Assembly: GCA_028718465.1 (NCBI GenBank)
Contig: JAQULX010000106.1
Span: forward strand, 1 to 8,178
Length of the DNA stretch: 8,178 nucleotides
Origin: Dehalococcoidales bacterium
GTDB lineage: Bacteria; Chloroflexota; Dehalococcoidia; Dehalococcoidales; UBA3254
Direction: 5' to 3'
Each line of letters starts with the position of its first letter. Position 1 is the stretch's first letter. The notes below the pieces were generated by a model. That model did not search any database. It saw only the letters and a list, made by a program, of their open reading frames with translations, and was not told the origin of the DNA. Below, in pieces: positions 1-6,516 of this stretch. The translations under genes were made by a program, and so were the position numbers.

Positions 1-2
1 GA

Positions 3-251
3 GGACAGGTCTGCATCAGCCCGTTTGCCAATCCGGGCCTGGCTTCGGCAGGCACGGGGGACGTCCTTGCGGGGGGCATCTCCGGAATGCTGGCCCAGGG
101 CTTATCACCGTTCGATGCCGCCTCCTGCGGAGTTTTCCTGCACGGGTTATCCGGCGAAATGGTGAAGTCGGAAATGGGCGATGCCGGAATGCTGGCCAGC
201 GACCTGCTGCCGGTCTTGCCGAAGGCCATTAGACAATTAAAATGCATTTAA
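3..251 (+). CDS. nnrD: NAD(P)H-hydrate dehydratase, C-terminal part (5' end outside window)
   Basis: Open from the window edge in the frame that begins at base 3, giving 82 residues before the TAA at 249-251. The fragment contains NPGLASAGTGDVLAGG (residues 10-25 of the fragment), the glycine-rich GTGD signature of the ribokinase-like NnrD/YjeF C-terminal domain. The Asp of GTGD is the catalytic base in this family. It is followed by the usual helix with GLSPFDAA and a late FLHGLSGE segment. The family enzyme uses ADP or ATP to dehydrate the S form of hydrated NAD(P)H, a metabolite-repair reaction in the cytoplasm. In many bacteria it is fused to the NnrE epimerase; the missing 5' end means I cannot tell whether that is so here. 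It ends 158 bases before coaX, with the hairpin cluster between, so joint transcription is uncertain. Confidence 0.88.
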   Translation, partial: GQVCISPFANPGLASAGTGDVLAGGISGMLAQGLSPFDAASCGVFLHGLSGEMVKSEMGDAGMLASDLLPVLPKAIRQLKCI

Positions 252-297
252 CTTACAATATTACTATGGTTCTTCCTTGAGAGGAGAGCCTGCCCAT

Positions 298-370
298 GAT
301 CCTTACATGATGTAGGGTCAGGTGAGGGTGCTTAAAGGCTCCTCACCTGTATCTCTCCCCCAGGGAGAGA
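298..370. repeat. Cluster of three consecutive hairpins, probable dispersed intergenic palindromic repeat
   Basis: Three inverted repeats lie side by side. (1) CCTTACA 301-307 pairs with TGTAGGG 311-317 around a 3-base loop, with one G-T pair. (2) CAGGTGAGG 319-327 pairs perfectly with CCTCACCTG 341-349, 9 bp with a 13-base loop. (3) TCTCTCCC 352-359 pairs perfectly with GGGAGAGA 363-370, 8 bp with a 3-base loop. No T-run follows any of them on the + strand, so they are not classic intrinsic terminators, although they could slow RNA decay or transcription past nnrD. The GTGAGGGTG and CTCTCCC...GGGAGAG elements resemble REP-like intergenic repeats that I recall from many bacterial genomes. The pairing is seen directly; membership in a repeat family is inference, since only one copy is in the window. 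Confidence 0.6.
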
Positions 371-409
371 AATGGTCAGTTTGAACAGTACTGGCAATAG
401 AGGTGAAAG

Positions 410-1177
410 ATGCTTCTGGCAATTGATGTCGGCAACACCGGTATGGGTTTAGGCCTGTTTGAAGGCGATGAAATGCGCATATCGTGGCGTATGGCCACCA
501 GCATTTCCCGGATGCCGGATGAATACGCATCTCTCCTTTTCCCGCTGTTACATCAGGAAGGGATCAAAACCTCGGACATTACAGATGTCTGTATTTGCTC
601 CGTAGTGCCGCCGATGATAGTCACCCTGGAGGGGCTGTTTGAACGCTACTTTAATATCAAACCCCTGGTGGTAGGCGCCGGCACGAAGACCGGCGTCCGC
701 ATTCGCATGGACAATCCCCGTGAAGTAGGGCCCGACCGGATCGTTCACAGCGCCGCCGCGCACCAACTCTACGGCGGGCCGCTGATTATTGTGGATATGG
801 GGACAGCCACCACCTTCGATGTTGTTTCCAGGGATGGGGAGTACCGGGGTGGCGCCATCGCCCCGGGCTTTCAGACTGCTGCGGAAGCCCTGTTCGCCCG
901 TACCGCAATGCTGCCACGGGTAAAACTGGCCCGTCCCCCGAAAGCCATCGGTACCAATACTATTGCCGCCATGCAGTCCGGGATCGTCTTCGGTTATGTC
1001 AGCCTTATCGAAGGAGTGGTTTCCCGAATCCAGAAAGAACTGCCGGAGAAAGCCCGGGTCATTCTGACCGGAGGCTACCTGGATATCATTGCCCGAGAGA
1101 CCAGTATTATAGATATTGTAAATCCCAATTTGATTTTTATCGGTCTGAGAATGGTCTACGCCATGAATACAGTTTGA
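410..1177 (+). CDS. coaX: Type III pantothenate kinase (CoaX)
   Basis: This 255-residue protein has the normal length for the family. It phosphorylates pantothenate to 4'-phosphopantothenate, the first committed step of CoA synthesis, in the cytoplasm. CoaX enzymes belong to the ASKHA fold, usually need a monovalent cation, and are not feedback-inhibited by CoA. Visible motifs are DVGNT at residues 6-10 (phosphate loop), the WRMATS...DEYA segment around 27-40, GPDR at 107-110 with Asp109 as the expected catalytic base, VDMGTATTFD at 128-137 (second nucleotide-binding loop), YRGGAIAPG at 145-153 and VILTGG at 217-222. The start is supported by GAGGTGA at 400-406, three bases before the ATG. 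Residue 11, often Asn or His after DVGNT, is Gly here. The gene is followed by coaBC after 12 bases, consistent with a CoA-biosynthesis pair. Identification is firm. Confidence 0.95.
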   Translation: MLLAIDVGNTGMGLGLFEGDEMRISWRMATSISRMPDEYASLLFPLLHQEGIKTSDITDVCICSVVPPMIVTLEGLFERYFNIKPLVVGAGTKTGVRIRMDNPREVGPDRIVHSAAAHQLYGGPLIIVDMGTATTFDVVSRDGEYRGGAIAPGFQTAAEALFARTAMLPRVKLARPPKAIGTNTIAAMQSGIVFGYVSLIEGVVSRIQKELPEKARVILTGGYLDIIARETSIIDIVNPNLIFIGLRMVYAMNTV

Positions 1178-1189
1178 TATGGAGCATCT

Positions 1190-2419
1190 ATGTTGACCAA
1201 CAAAACAATAGTATTAGGAGTTTCCGGCGGAATCGCCGCTTACAAGGCAGCCGACCTGTCCAGCAAACTAACCCAGGCCGGCGCTAAAGTCAGAGTAATC
1301 ATGACCCGAAATGCCCGGGAATTCATTACTCCGCTGACTTTCGAGGCCATCACCACCAACGCCGTGATTACGGATATGTTCCAGACCACCGCCGAGCACC
1401 GCATTAACCACATCGCCCTCTCGGAAATAGCGGATGCAATAGTGATCGCCCCGGCCACCGCCAATGTGATCGCGAAAATCGCCGGCGGTCTGGCCGATGA
1501 AATGCTTACCACCACAGTCCTGGCTACCCGGGCTCCGGTTATCATTGTCCCGGCCATGCATACCGCCATGTGGGAAAATCAGGCTACACGGGAAAATATC
1601 GCCAAGCTGAGAGAGCGTGGTTTTCACATTATTGAACCGGCGAACGGCCGACTGGCTTCCGGGGGCTACGGCGCCGGGCGGTTCCGGGAAACAGAGGTTA
1701 TCATAGGCAATATCAAAAAAATACTGGGCAGAAATGGTGATCTCTCCGGCAAGCACATCACTGTCACCGCAGGCGGGACGCAGGAACCCATCGACCCCGT
1801 CCGCGTCATCACCAACCGCTCATCAGGTAAAATGGGCTATGCCATTGCTGAAGCCGCCCGGGACAGGGGCGCCAATGTCGATTTGATAACTACCCCGACC
1901 GCTCTCGCCAGGCCGGTAGGAGTCGAGGTAGTCCAGGTGGAGACCGCCGCCCAGATGAAAGAAGCTGTAGAAAAAGCGGTTGCCCGGACTGACGCTCTGA
2001 TCATGGCTGCCGCAGTCGCCGATTACCAGGTTGCCGAAGTGGCGGAAAACAAGATCAAGAAAGAGAAGGGAGGCTTGACTCTGGACCTTATCAATACTCC
2101 CGATATTTTATCCGAAGTGAACGGCAATTTCCTCAAGATAGGTTTTGCCGCTGAAAGCCAGGACCTGATCGCCAACGCTCGTAAAAAGGTAAAGTCCAAA
2201 AATCTCGACCTGATTGCGGCTAACAATATAACCGAGGAACACAGCGGCTTCGGCACGGACACCAATAAAGTGGTCCTTATCGGCAGGGACGGGATGCCGG
2301 AAGATATGCCGCTAACAACCAAACGGGAGGTAGCCGAGCGCATTCTGGACAGGGTGGTCAGGCTGCTCAAAGAAGGGGCCGGACGGACCGACCGGCCGGA
2401 CCGCTTCCGCCCGGCCTGA
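1190..2419 (+). CDS. coaBC: Bifunctional phosphopantothenoylcysteine decarboxylase / phosphopantothenate-cysteine ligase (CoaBC, Dfp)
   Basis: A 409-residue, full-length two-domain protein. The CoaB domain couples 4'-phosphopantothenate to cysteine with a nucleotide triphosphate (CTP in most bacteria). The CoaC flavoprotein domain decarboxylates the product to 4'-phosphopantetheine. CoaC (about 1-180) shows SGGIAAYK at 12-19 for FMN binding, the catalytic His74 in NHIAL, and APATAN at 87-92. The substrate-clamp motif, usually PxMNxxMW, reads PAMHTAMW at 121-128 (His124 replaces Asn). The usual LACG reads LASG at 155-158 (Ser157 replaces Cys). CoaB (about 184-395) shows TAGGTQEPIDPVR from 193, ITNRSSGKMG at 207-216, AAAVADY at 273-279 and KIKK at 288-291. 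The short tail from 397 is rich in Arg, Pro and Asp. GGAG at 1181-1184 precedes the ATG by five bases. Probably co-transcribed with coaX, 12 bases upstream. Confidence 0.95.
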   Translation: MLTNKTIVLGVSGGIAAYKAADLSSKLTQAGAKVRVIMTRNAREFITPLTFEAITTNAVITDMFQTTAEHRINHIALSEIADAIVIAPATANVIAKIAGGLADEMLTTTVLATRAPVIIVPAMHTAMWENQATRENIAKLRERGFHIIEPANGRLASGGYGAGRFRETEVIIGNIKKILGRNGDLSGKHITVTAGGTQEPIDPVRVITNRSSGKMGYAIAEAARDRGANVDLITTPTALARPVGVEVVQVETAAQMKEAVEKAVARTDALIMAAAVADYQVAEVAENKIKKEKGGLTLDLINTPDILSEVNGNFLKIGFAAESQDLIANARKKVKSKNLDLIAANNITEEHSGFGTDTNKVVLIGRDGMPEDMPLTTKREVAERILDRVVRLLKEGAGRTDRPDRFRPA

Positions 2420-2611
2420 ATCTCCCCCGGTATAGTAAGCGGAGGCCCTGCCTGTCATCCCTCCGTAGAGCGTAATTGCGAGATATCCTTAGCCTGTTAT
2501 CCTGAAGGAGCCTTTTGACTTCGCTGCCGCGAACAGCAAAATTACTGTTTGGCTCACAGTGGTGTTGCAGGGAATAGATTGAACGATAAGACTAAATAAA
2601 AGGAAACAAAA
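2420..2611. other. 192-base intergenic region / valS leader; no T-box recognised
   Basis: No credible coding region, tRNA or strong terminator is visible. CGGAGG at 2440-2445 pairs with CCTCCG at 2460-2465 (6 bp, 14-base loop, no T-run). GAACAG at 2531-2536 pairs with CTGTTT at 2545-2550, with one G-T pair, and GCC/GGC at 2526-2528 and 2551-2553 can extend the stem past a two-base bulge. Leaders of valS in some Gram-positive and Chloroflexota bacteria carry T-box elements, but the T-box core (TGGNACCGCG) is absent; the nearest string, GTGGTGTTGCAGG near 2559-2571, does not fit. Segments such as TAATTGCGAG (2473-2482) and TATCCTGAAGGAG (2498-2510) look like worn copies of intergenic repeats I recall from other genomes. 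AAAAGGA at 2598-2604 is the valS ribosome binding site. No promoter can be called with confidence. Confidence 0.5.
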
Positions 2612-5281
2612 ATGTCAGATTCAACCGGTGCACAATTCGATATGGCGAAAGCCTATGAGCCCGGCAAGGTAGAAGATAAGTGGTACCAGTTCTGGATTGA
2701 AAGGGATTATTTCAAACCTGCCATAGACCCGCAAAAAAAACCCTTCACCATCATCATGCCGCCCCCCAATGTCACCGGCGAGCTGCATATCGGACACGCT
2801 TTAACCGCCGCCATCGAGGACATTATGGTGCGCTGGCACCGCATGAAAGGCGATCCCACACTCTGGGTCCCCGGGGTCGACCATTCCGGAATTGCCGCCC
2901 AGGTGGTAGTGGAAAGAATGCTGGCCAAAGAGAAGACCAACCGCTACCAGATAGGCCGCGAGAAATTCGACCAGCGCATGAAAGAATGGGCTTCGCAGGC
3001 CAGGAAATCCATCACCAACCAGCATATGAAGCTGGGGGTTTCCTGCGACTGGAGCCGGGAATGCTATACCCTGGACCCCGGACCCAGCCTGGCAGTACGG
3101 ACAACTTTTTACCGGCTGTTCCAGAAAGGCCTGATATACCGCGGCGAAAGGATAGCTAACTGGTGTCCGCGCTGCTCGACCGTTCTTTCCGACCTGGAAG
3201 TGGACCATAAGGACGAGGGCGGCAGTCTCTGGTACATCCGCTATCCGCTGGAAGACGGCAAGGACTATATCACCGTCGCCACCACCCGGCCGGAGACCAT
3301 GCTGGGCGATACAGCGGTAGCTGTCAACCCGAATGATCCCCGTTTCAGGGAATGGGTCGGGATGAACCTTGTACTCCCATTTGTCAACCGGACAATTCCG
3401 ATCGTGGCGGATGAGGCTATCGATCCGGAATTCGGTACCGGCGCCGTTAAGGTGACGCCAGCCCATGACCCGGTCGATTTTGAAATCGCCCAGAGGCACA
3501 AACTGCCGCTGATAAACATCCTGAACCCGGACGCCACCATGAATGAAAATGCCGGACCGTATAACGGCATGGACCGTTTTGAATGCCGCAATAAAATCGT
3601 TGAGGACCTGAAAAATGAGGGATTGATGGACCGCATCGAGCCCTACTCGCATGCCATCGGGCACTGTCAACGCTGCCAGACCATTATCGAGCCGATCGCC
3701 AGCAAACAGTGGTTTGTGAAAATGGAACCGCTGGCCCGGCCTGCCATTCAGGCTGTAAATGAAGGGCGCATCAAGATCATCCCGGAACGCTTCAACAAGG
3801 TCTATCTGAACTGGATGGAGAACATCCGCGACTGGTGCATCAGCCGGCAGTTGTGGTGGGGCCACCGCATCCCGGTCTGGTACTGCCGGGACTGTGGAGA
3901 CATGGTTGTAAGCATCGAAGACCCCACGTTCTGCCACTGCGGCTCCCGGAATATCGAGCAGGACAAAGACGTTCTGGACACCTGGTTCAGTTCCGGCCTG
4001 TGGCCGCACTGCACTCTCGGCTGGCCGCAGGAGACCGAAGACCTGAAATATTTCTACCCTACCTCCGTGATGGAGACCGGCTACGATATCATTTTCTTCT
4101 GGGTAGCCCGGATGATAATGATGGGCATCGAAAATACCGGAGAGATCCCTTTTCATACCGTTTATCTGCACGGGCTGGTGCGGGATGAAAAGGGAGAGAA
4201 GATGAGCAAGGTCAAGGGCAACGTGCTTAACCCGCTGGACGCCATCCGGGAATACGGCACGGATGCGCTGCGCTTTGCGCTGTCCACCGGGACCTCGCCG
4301 GGCAACGATATGAAGATGACTGCCGGCCGACTGGAGTCCAGCCGCAACTTCGCCAACAAGATCTGGAATGCCTCCCGTTTCGTGATTAAAAGCATCAACC
4401 CCGATACAGCGGCGGCACAGGTCGATAGAGGGAAATTGACGGTTGAGGACCGCTGGATTCTGAGCCGGATGAACCGTACCATCATCAATTCGGTCAAGCT
4501 CATGGATGACTACCAGTTCGGCGAAGCCCAGAGGCAGATATACGATTTCCTCTGGAATGAGTTCTGCGACTGGTATATCGAGATCGCCAAGATCCGACTG
4601 AAGGATGAAACCGCCGCTTCGCCGGTACCGGTATTGACTCACGTTCTGGAGACTTCTCTCCGTCTTTTGCATCCCTATATGCCTTATATTACCGAAGAAC
4701 TCTGGCAGACCCTGAAATCCAGACTGCCCGCCGGGAGCGCCTGGAAGGAATCGATCATGATTGCGCCCTATCCGGATGGAGATGAAAGCGCTATCGATCC
4801 CCAGGCAGAGCGCATCGTGGAGTCGGTCATTGAAATCGTTCATTCCATACGCAACGCCCGGGCTGAGCGCAGGGTGGAAAGCAATAAATGGATTGAAGCC
4901 AGGGTCTTTGCCGGCGACATTGAAGCCGATTTAAAACCTTACCGACCGGTAATCGAGACACTGGCCCAGGCCAGACCGCTGGAGATAATAAATGCGCATC
5001 ACCAGGGCGTCTCGGACGATAACGACCTGGTACTGGTGCTGAAAGACAGCGAGGTAGTCATACCGCTGGCCAGCATGGTAGATATAGCGGCCGAGAAGGC
5101 CAGGATACAAAATGAGATGGCTGAGGTCAAAGCTAATGTCGAGCGTCTGGAGGCCCGCCTGAACGACCAGGCTTTCATCAACAAAGCGCCGGCGGCTGTG
5201 GTGCAGAAAGAGCGAGAGAGGCTGAATATCAGCCAGGACAGGCTCCAGAGACTGAAGCAGCAACAGGAGAGGTTCAGATAA
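2612..5281 (+). CDS. valS: Valyl-tRNA synthetase
   Basis: An 889-residue class I synthetase, within the usual bacterial range of about 880-950. It charges tRNA-Val with valine and hydrolyses mischarged threonyl-tRNA. Domains in order: N-terminal Rossmann half with PPPNVTGELHIGHAL at 50-64 (HIGH at 59-62); first zinc-type knuckle C185/C188 with C352/C355; CP1 editing domain about 205-350 with TTRPETMLGDTAVAVNP at 224-240 and GTGAVKVTPAHDP at 275-287; the WCISRQLWWGHRIP block at 408-421; second knuckle C425/C428 with C441/C443; KMSKV at 530-534; anticodon-binding helical domain about 610-760; and a C-terminal charged coiled coil about 825-889 that in this family contacts the tRNA. The signature loop is KMSKV rather than KMSKS, but the second Lys (533) is kept. 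AAAAGGA at 2598-2604 lies seven bases before the ATG. It stands apart from coaBC by a 192-base gap, so it is probably transcribed separately. Confidence 0.97.
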   Translation: MSDSTGAQFDMAKAYEPGKVEDKWYQFWIERDYFKPAIDPQKKPFTIIMPPPNVTGELHIGHALTAAIEDIMVRWHRMKGDPTLWVPGVDHSGIAAQVVVERMLAKEKTNRYQIGREKFDQRMKEWASQARKSITNQHMKLGVSCDWSRECYTLDPGPSLAVRTTFYRLFQKGLIYRGERIANWCPRCSTVLSDLEVDHKDEGGSLWYIRYPLEDGKDYITVATTRPETMLGDTAVAVNPNDPRFREWVGMNLVLPFVNRTIPIVADEAIDPEFGTGAVKVTPAHDPVDFEIAQRHKLPLINILNPDATMNENAGPYNGMDRFECRNKIVEDLKNEGLMDRIEPYSHAIGHCQRCQTIIEPIASKQWFVKMEPLARPAIQAVNEGRIKIIPERFNKVYLNWMENIRDWCISRQLWWGHRIPVWYCRDCGDMVVSIEDPTFCHCGSRNIEQDKDVLDTWFSSGLWPHCTLGWPQETEDLKYFYPTSVMETGYDIIFFWVARMIMMGIENTGEIPFHTVYLHGLVRDEKGEKMSKVKGNVLNPLDAIREYGTDALRFALSTGTSPGNDMKMTAGRLESSRNFANKIWNASRFVIKSINPDTAAAQVDRGKLTVEDRWILSRMNRTIINSVKLMDDYQFGEAQRQIYDFLWNEFCDWYIEIAKIRLKDETAASPVPVLTHVLETSLRLLHPYMPYITEELWQTLKSRLPAGSAWKESIMIAPYPDGDESAIDPQAERIVESVIEIVHSIRNARAERRVESNKWIEARVFAGDIEADLKPYRPVIETLAQARPLEIINAHHQGVSDDNDLVLVLKDSEVVIPLASMVDIAAEKARIQNEMAEVKANVERLEARLNDQAFINKAPAAVVQKERERLNISQDRLQRLKQQQERFR

Positions 5282-5302
5282 GATATTGAAATGATGCTAT
5301 GA

Positions 5303-5330
5303 TTGAATGGTTAATCTTAATATTTAATAT
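5303..5330 (+). promoter_or_regulatory. Weak candidate sigma-70 promoter for the dehydratase/reductase operon
   Basis: In the AT-rich gap after valS, TTGAAT at 5303-5308 (4 of 6 matches to TTGACA) is followed after 16 bases by TAATAT at 5325-5330 (4 of 6 to TATAAT). The stretch around 5311-5333 is almost all A and T, so such matches arise easily by chance. No operator palindrome stands out. The compositional change and the change of function at this point make a separate promoter plausible, but read-through from valS cannot be excluded because there is no terminator in the gap. Confidence 0.25.
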
Positions 5331-5350
5331 ATTGTCCAAAGTATAAGATG

Positions 5351-5357
5351 TTGGAGG
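5351..5357 (+). promoter_or_regulatory. Ribosome binding site that sets the start of the small subunit at 5363
   Basis: TTGGAGG at 5351-5357 is a strong Shine-Dalgarno match, five bases before the ATG at 5363. An in-frame ATG five codons earlier (5348) lies directly upstream of this site, so the site would be inside the coding region if that start were used, and the bases before 5348 (CCAAAGTATAAG) offer no comparable ribosome binding site. The shorter start is therefore preferred. Confidence 0.8.
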
Positions 5358-5362
5358 TTTAT

Positions 5363-6514
5363 ATGACCTCGTTGGAAAATTTCATTGCCCATTCGAAAGA
5401 GAGACTGGCAGAACTAACCAGGTTAAAACAAGACGGGACTAAAATTATCGGCTATGTGCCCAATGGCTACATGCCTGAAGAACTGGTGTATGCCAGCGGC
5501 GCAATCCCCGTCGGCCTCGTTCGGGGCGGCGACCATGAGGCCATTATGGCCTCTGAATCCCACCTTTTCCGTTTGCTCGATTCTTTTTGTCGTTCTCAAA
5601 TTGGTTACAGGGCTCTGGGGAAGGAGCCGCTTTATCAATTGCCGGACTTAATGGTTGTGCCCATTACGGACAGAAATATCAATGCTATCGCCGATAGTTG
5701 GGAATTCAGTACTGACGTCGCAGTCTTCAAATATGGTGTACCCCGATATAAGAGTGTCCAGCATGCCTTCGAATATTATGTTGAAGGGTTGAAGCTGCTT
5801 AAACAAAGGCTGGAGAAACTGACAGGCAATCAGATCGAGAATAAAAAATTAAAAGAAGAGATAGAATTATCCAATAAAATCAATCACTACCTGGAAGTTA
5901 TTAGTACGACTAGGAAAAATCAGCATTCAGGCATCAGCGGCAAGGACTTTATTCGGCTTAACCATGCCAGTTATTACGCCGACAGGCGCATTTTCCTATC
6001 CTCATTGGAATCCATTTTTAAAGAGGTGACGGAGGGTCAATATCTTCAAAAAGCCGGAGCCAGAATCATGCTGGTGGGCTCAACCATGGCTGAAGGAGAT
6101 AATAAAGTTGTCGATTTAATCGAGCAAGCCGGTGGCAACATTATCATTGAAGAGTTCAGTGAAGGAATCCGGCCTCATACTCCGAATATTGAAACCGACG
6201 GCGATCTGATAAAAAATCTGGCCGATGTCTATCTGGAGAAAAGGATTCCACCTGCCGTTTTTCACAACGTCATTAAGGAAAGATTCGACTATTTATTGAA
6301 GCTGATCCGGGAATTCCGGATTAATGGTGTGGTCTGGTATTCACTGATGTATCGAGATTGTTACGACCGTGAGGGATTGCTTTTCTCCCAGGTATTAGAC
6401 AAAGAAGTCGGAATCCCCTTCCTCAAGATAAACTCCGATTATGATGCGGCTGAAACAGGACAAATGCTTACCCGGATTGAGACGTTCATTGAGATAGTGA
6501 AACAGGGGAGGTAG
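5363..6514 (+). CDS. 2-hydroxyacyl-CoA dehydratase / benzoyl-CoA reductase family, small subunit (HgdB/BcrC-like)
   Basis: A 383-residue protein from the ATG at 5363. Its length matches HgdB and BcrC subunits (about 380). The N-terminal block GYVPNGYMPEELVYASGAIPV at 30-50 is the family hallmark (Gly, PEEL, AsGAiPV), and the C-terminal block ETGQMLTRIETFIE at 364-377 matches the usual GQxxTRxxxFxE ending. Members form the catalytic heterodimer with a larger homologous subunit and bind a [4Fe-4S] cluster through cysteines, usually three. Only two cysteines exist here: C76 (in FCRS) and C333 (in RDCYD). The middle ligand position, Cys in the usual P-x-x-C-D motif, reads PITD at 100-103, placing Asp103 there. 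A charged helical region spans about 142-178. The next gene starts two bases after the stop. I cannot distinguish dehydratase from benzoyl-CoA reductase or assign a substrate from this sequence. Confidence 0.85.
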   Translation: MTSLENFIAHSKERLAELTRLKQDGTKIIGYVPNGYMPEELVYASGAIPVGLVRGGDHEAIMASESHLFRLLDSFCRSQIGYRALGKEPLYQLPDLMVVPITDRNINAIADSWEFSTDVAVFKYGVPRYKSVQHAFEYYVEGLKLLKQRLEKLTGNQIENKKLKEEIELSNKINHYLEVISTTRKNQHSGISGKDFIRLNHASYYADRRIFLSSLESIFKEVTEGQYLQKAGARIMLVGSTMAEGDNKVVDLIEQAGGNIIIEEFSEGIRPHTPNIETDGDLIKNLADVYLEKRIPPAVFHNVIKERFDYLLKLIREFRINGVVWYSLMYRDCYDREGLLFSQVLDKEVGIPFLKINSDYDAAETGQMLTRIETFIEIVKQGR

Positions 6515-6516
6515 AC

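Noticed and set aside
1268..1756. Minus-strand open frames of 109 and 162 codons inside coaBC
   Set aside because: They are shadows of a strongly supported + strand gene, without recognisable motifs or ribosome binding sites.
2440..2465. Possible rho-independent terminator after coaBC
   Set aside because: The stem is only 6 bp with a 14-base loop and no T-run follows.
2555..2575. Possible T-box core near GTGGTGTTGCAGG
   Set aside because: It does not match TGGNACCGCG, there is no specifier-loop stem or terminator/antiterminator pair, and the resemblance is limited to GTGG.
3835..4188. A 117-codon + strand open frame in another phase inside valS
   Set aside because: It overlaps the conserved catalytic core of valS, is Arg/His/Pro rich as expected for out-of-phase reading of GC-rich DNA, and has no independent support.
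2801..4843. A 680-codon open frame on the - strand, fully inside valS
   Set aside because: Its codons coincide exactly with the sense codons of valS, so its stops would require sense TTA, CTA or TCA. These Leu and Ser codons are rare in this GC-rich gene, which leaves the reverse frame open by codon bias alone. The sense strand carries all ValRS signatures.
5348..5362. Upstream in-frame ATG for the small dehydratase/reductase subunit
   Set aside because: It lacks a ribosome binding site, whereas TTGGAGG sits between it and the next ATG at the right distance; the family N-terminus also fits the shorter form.
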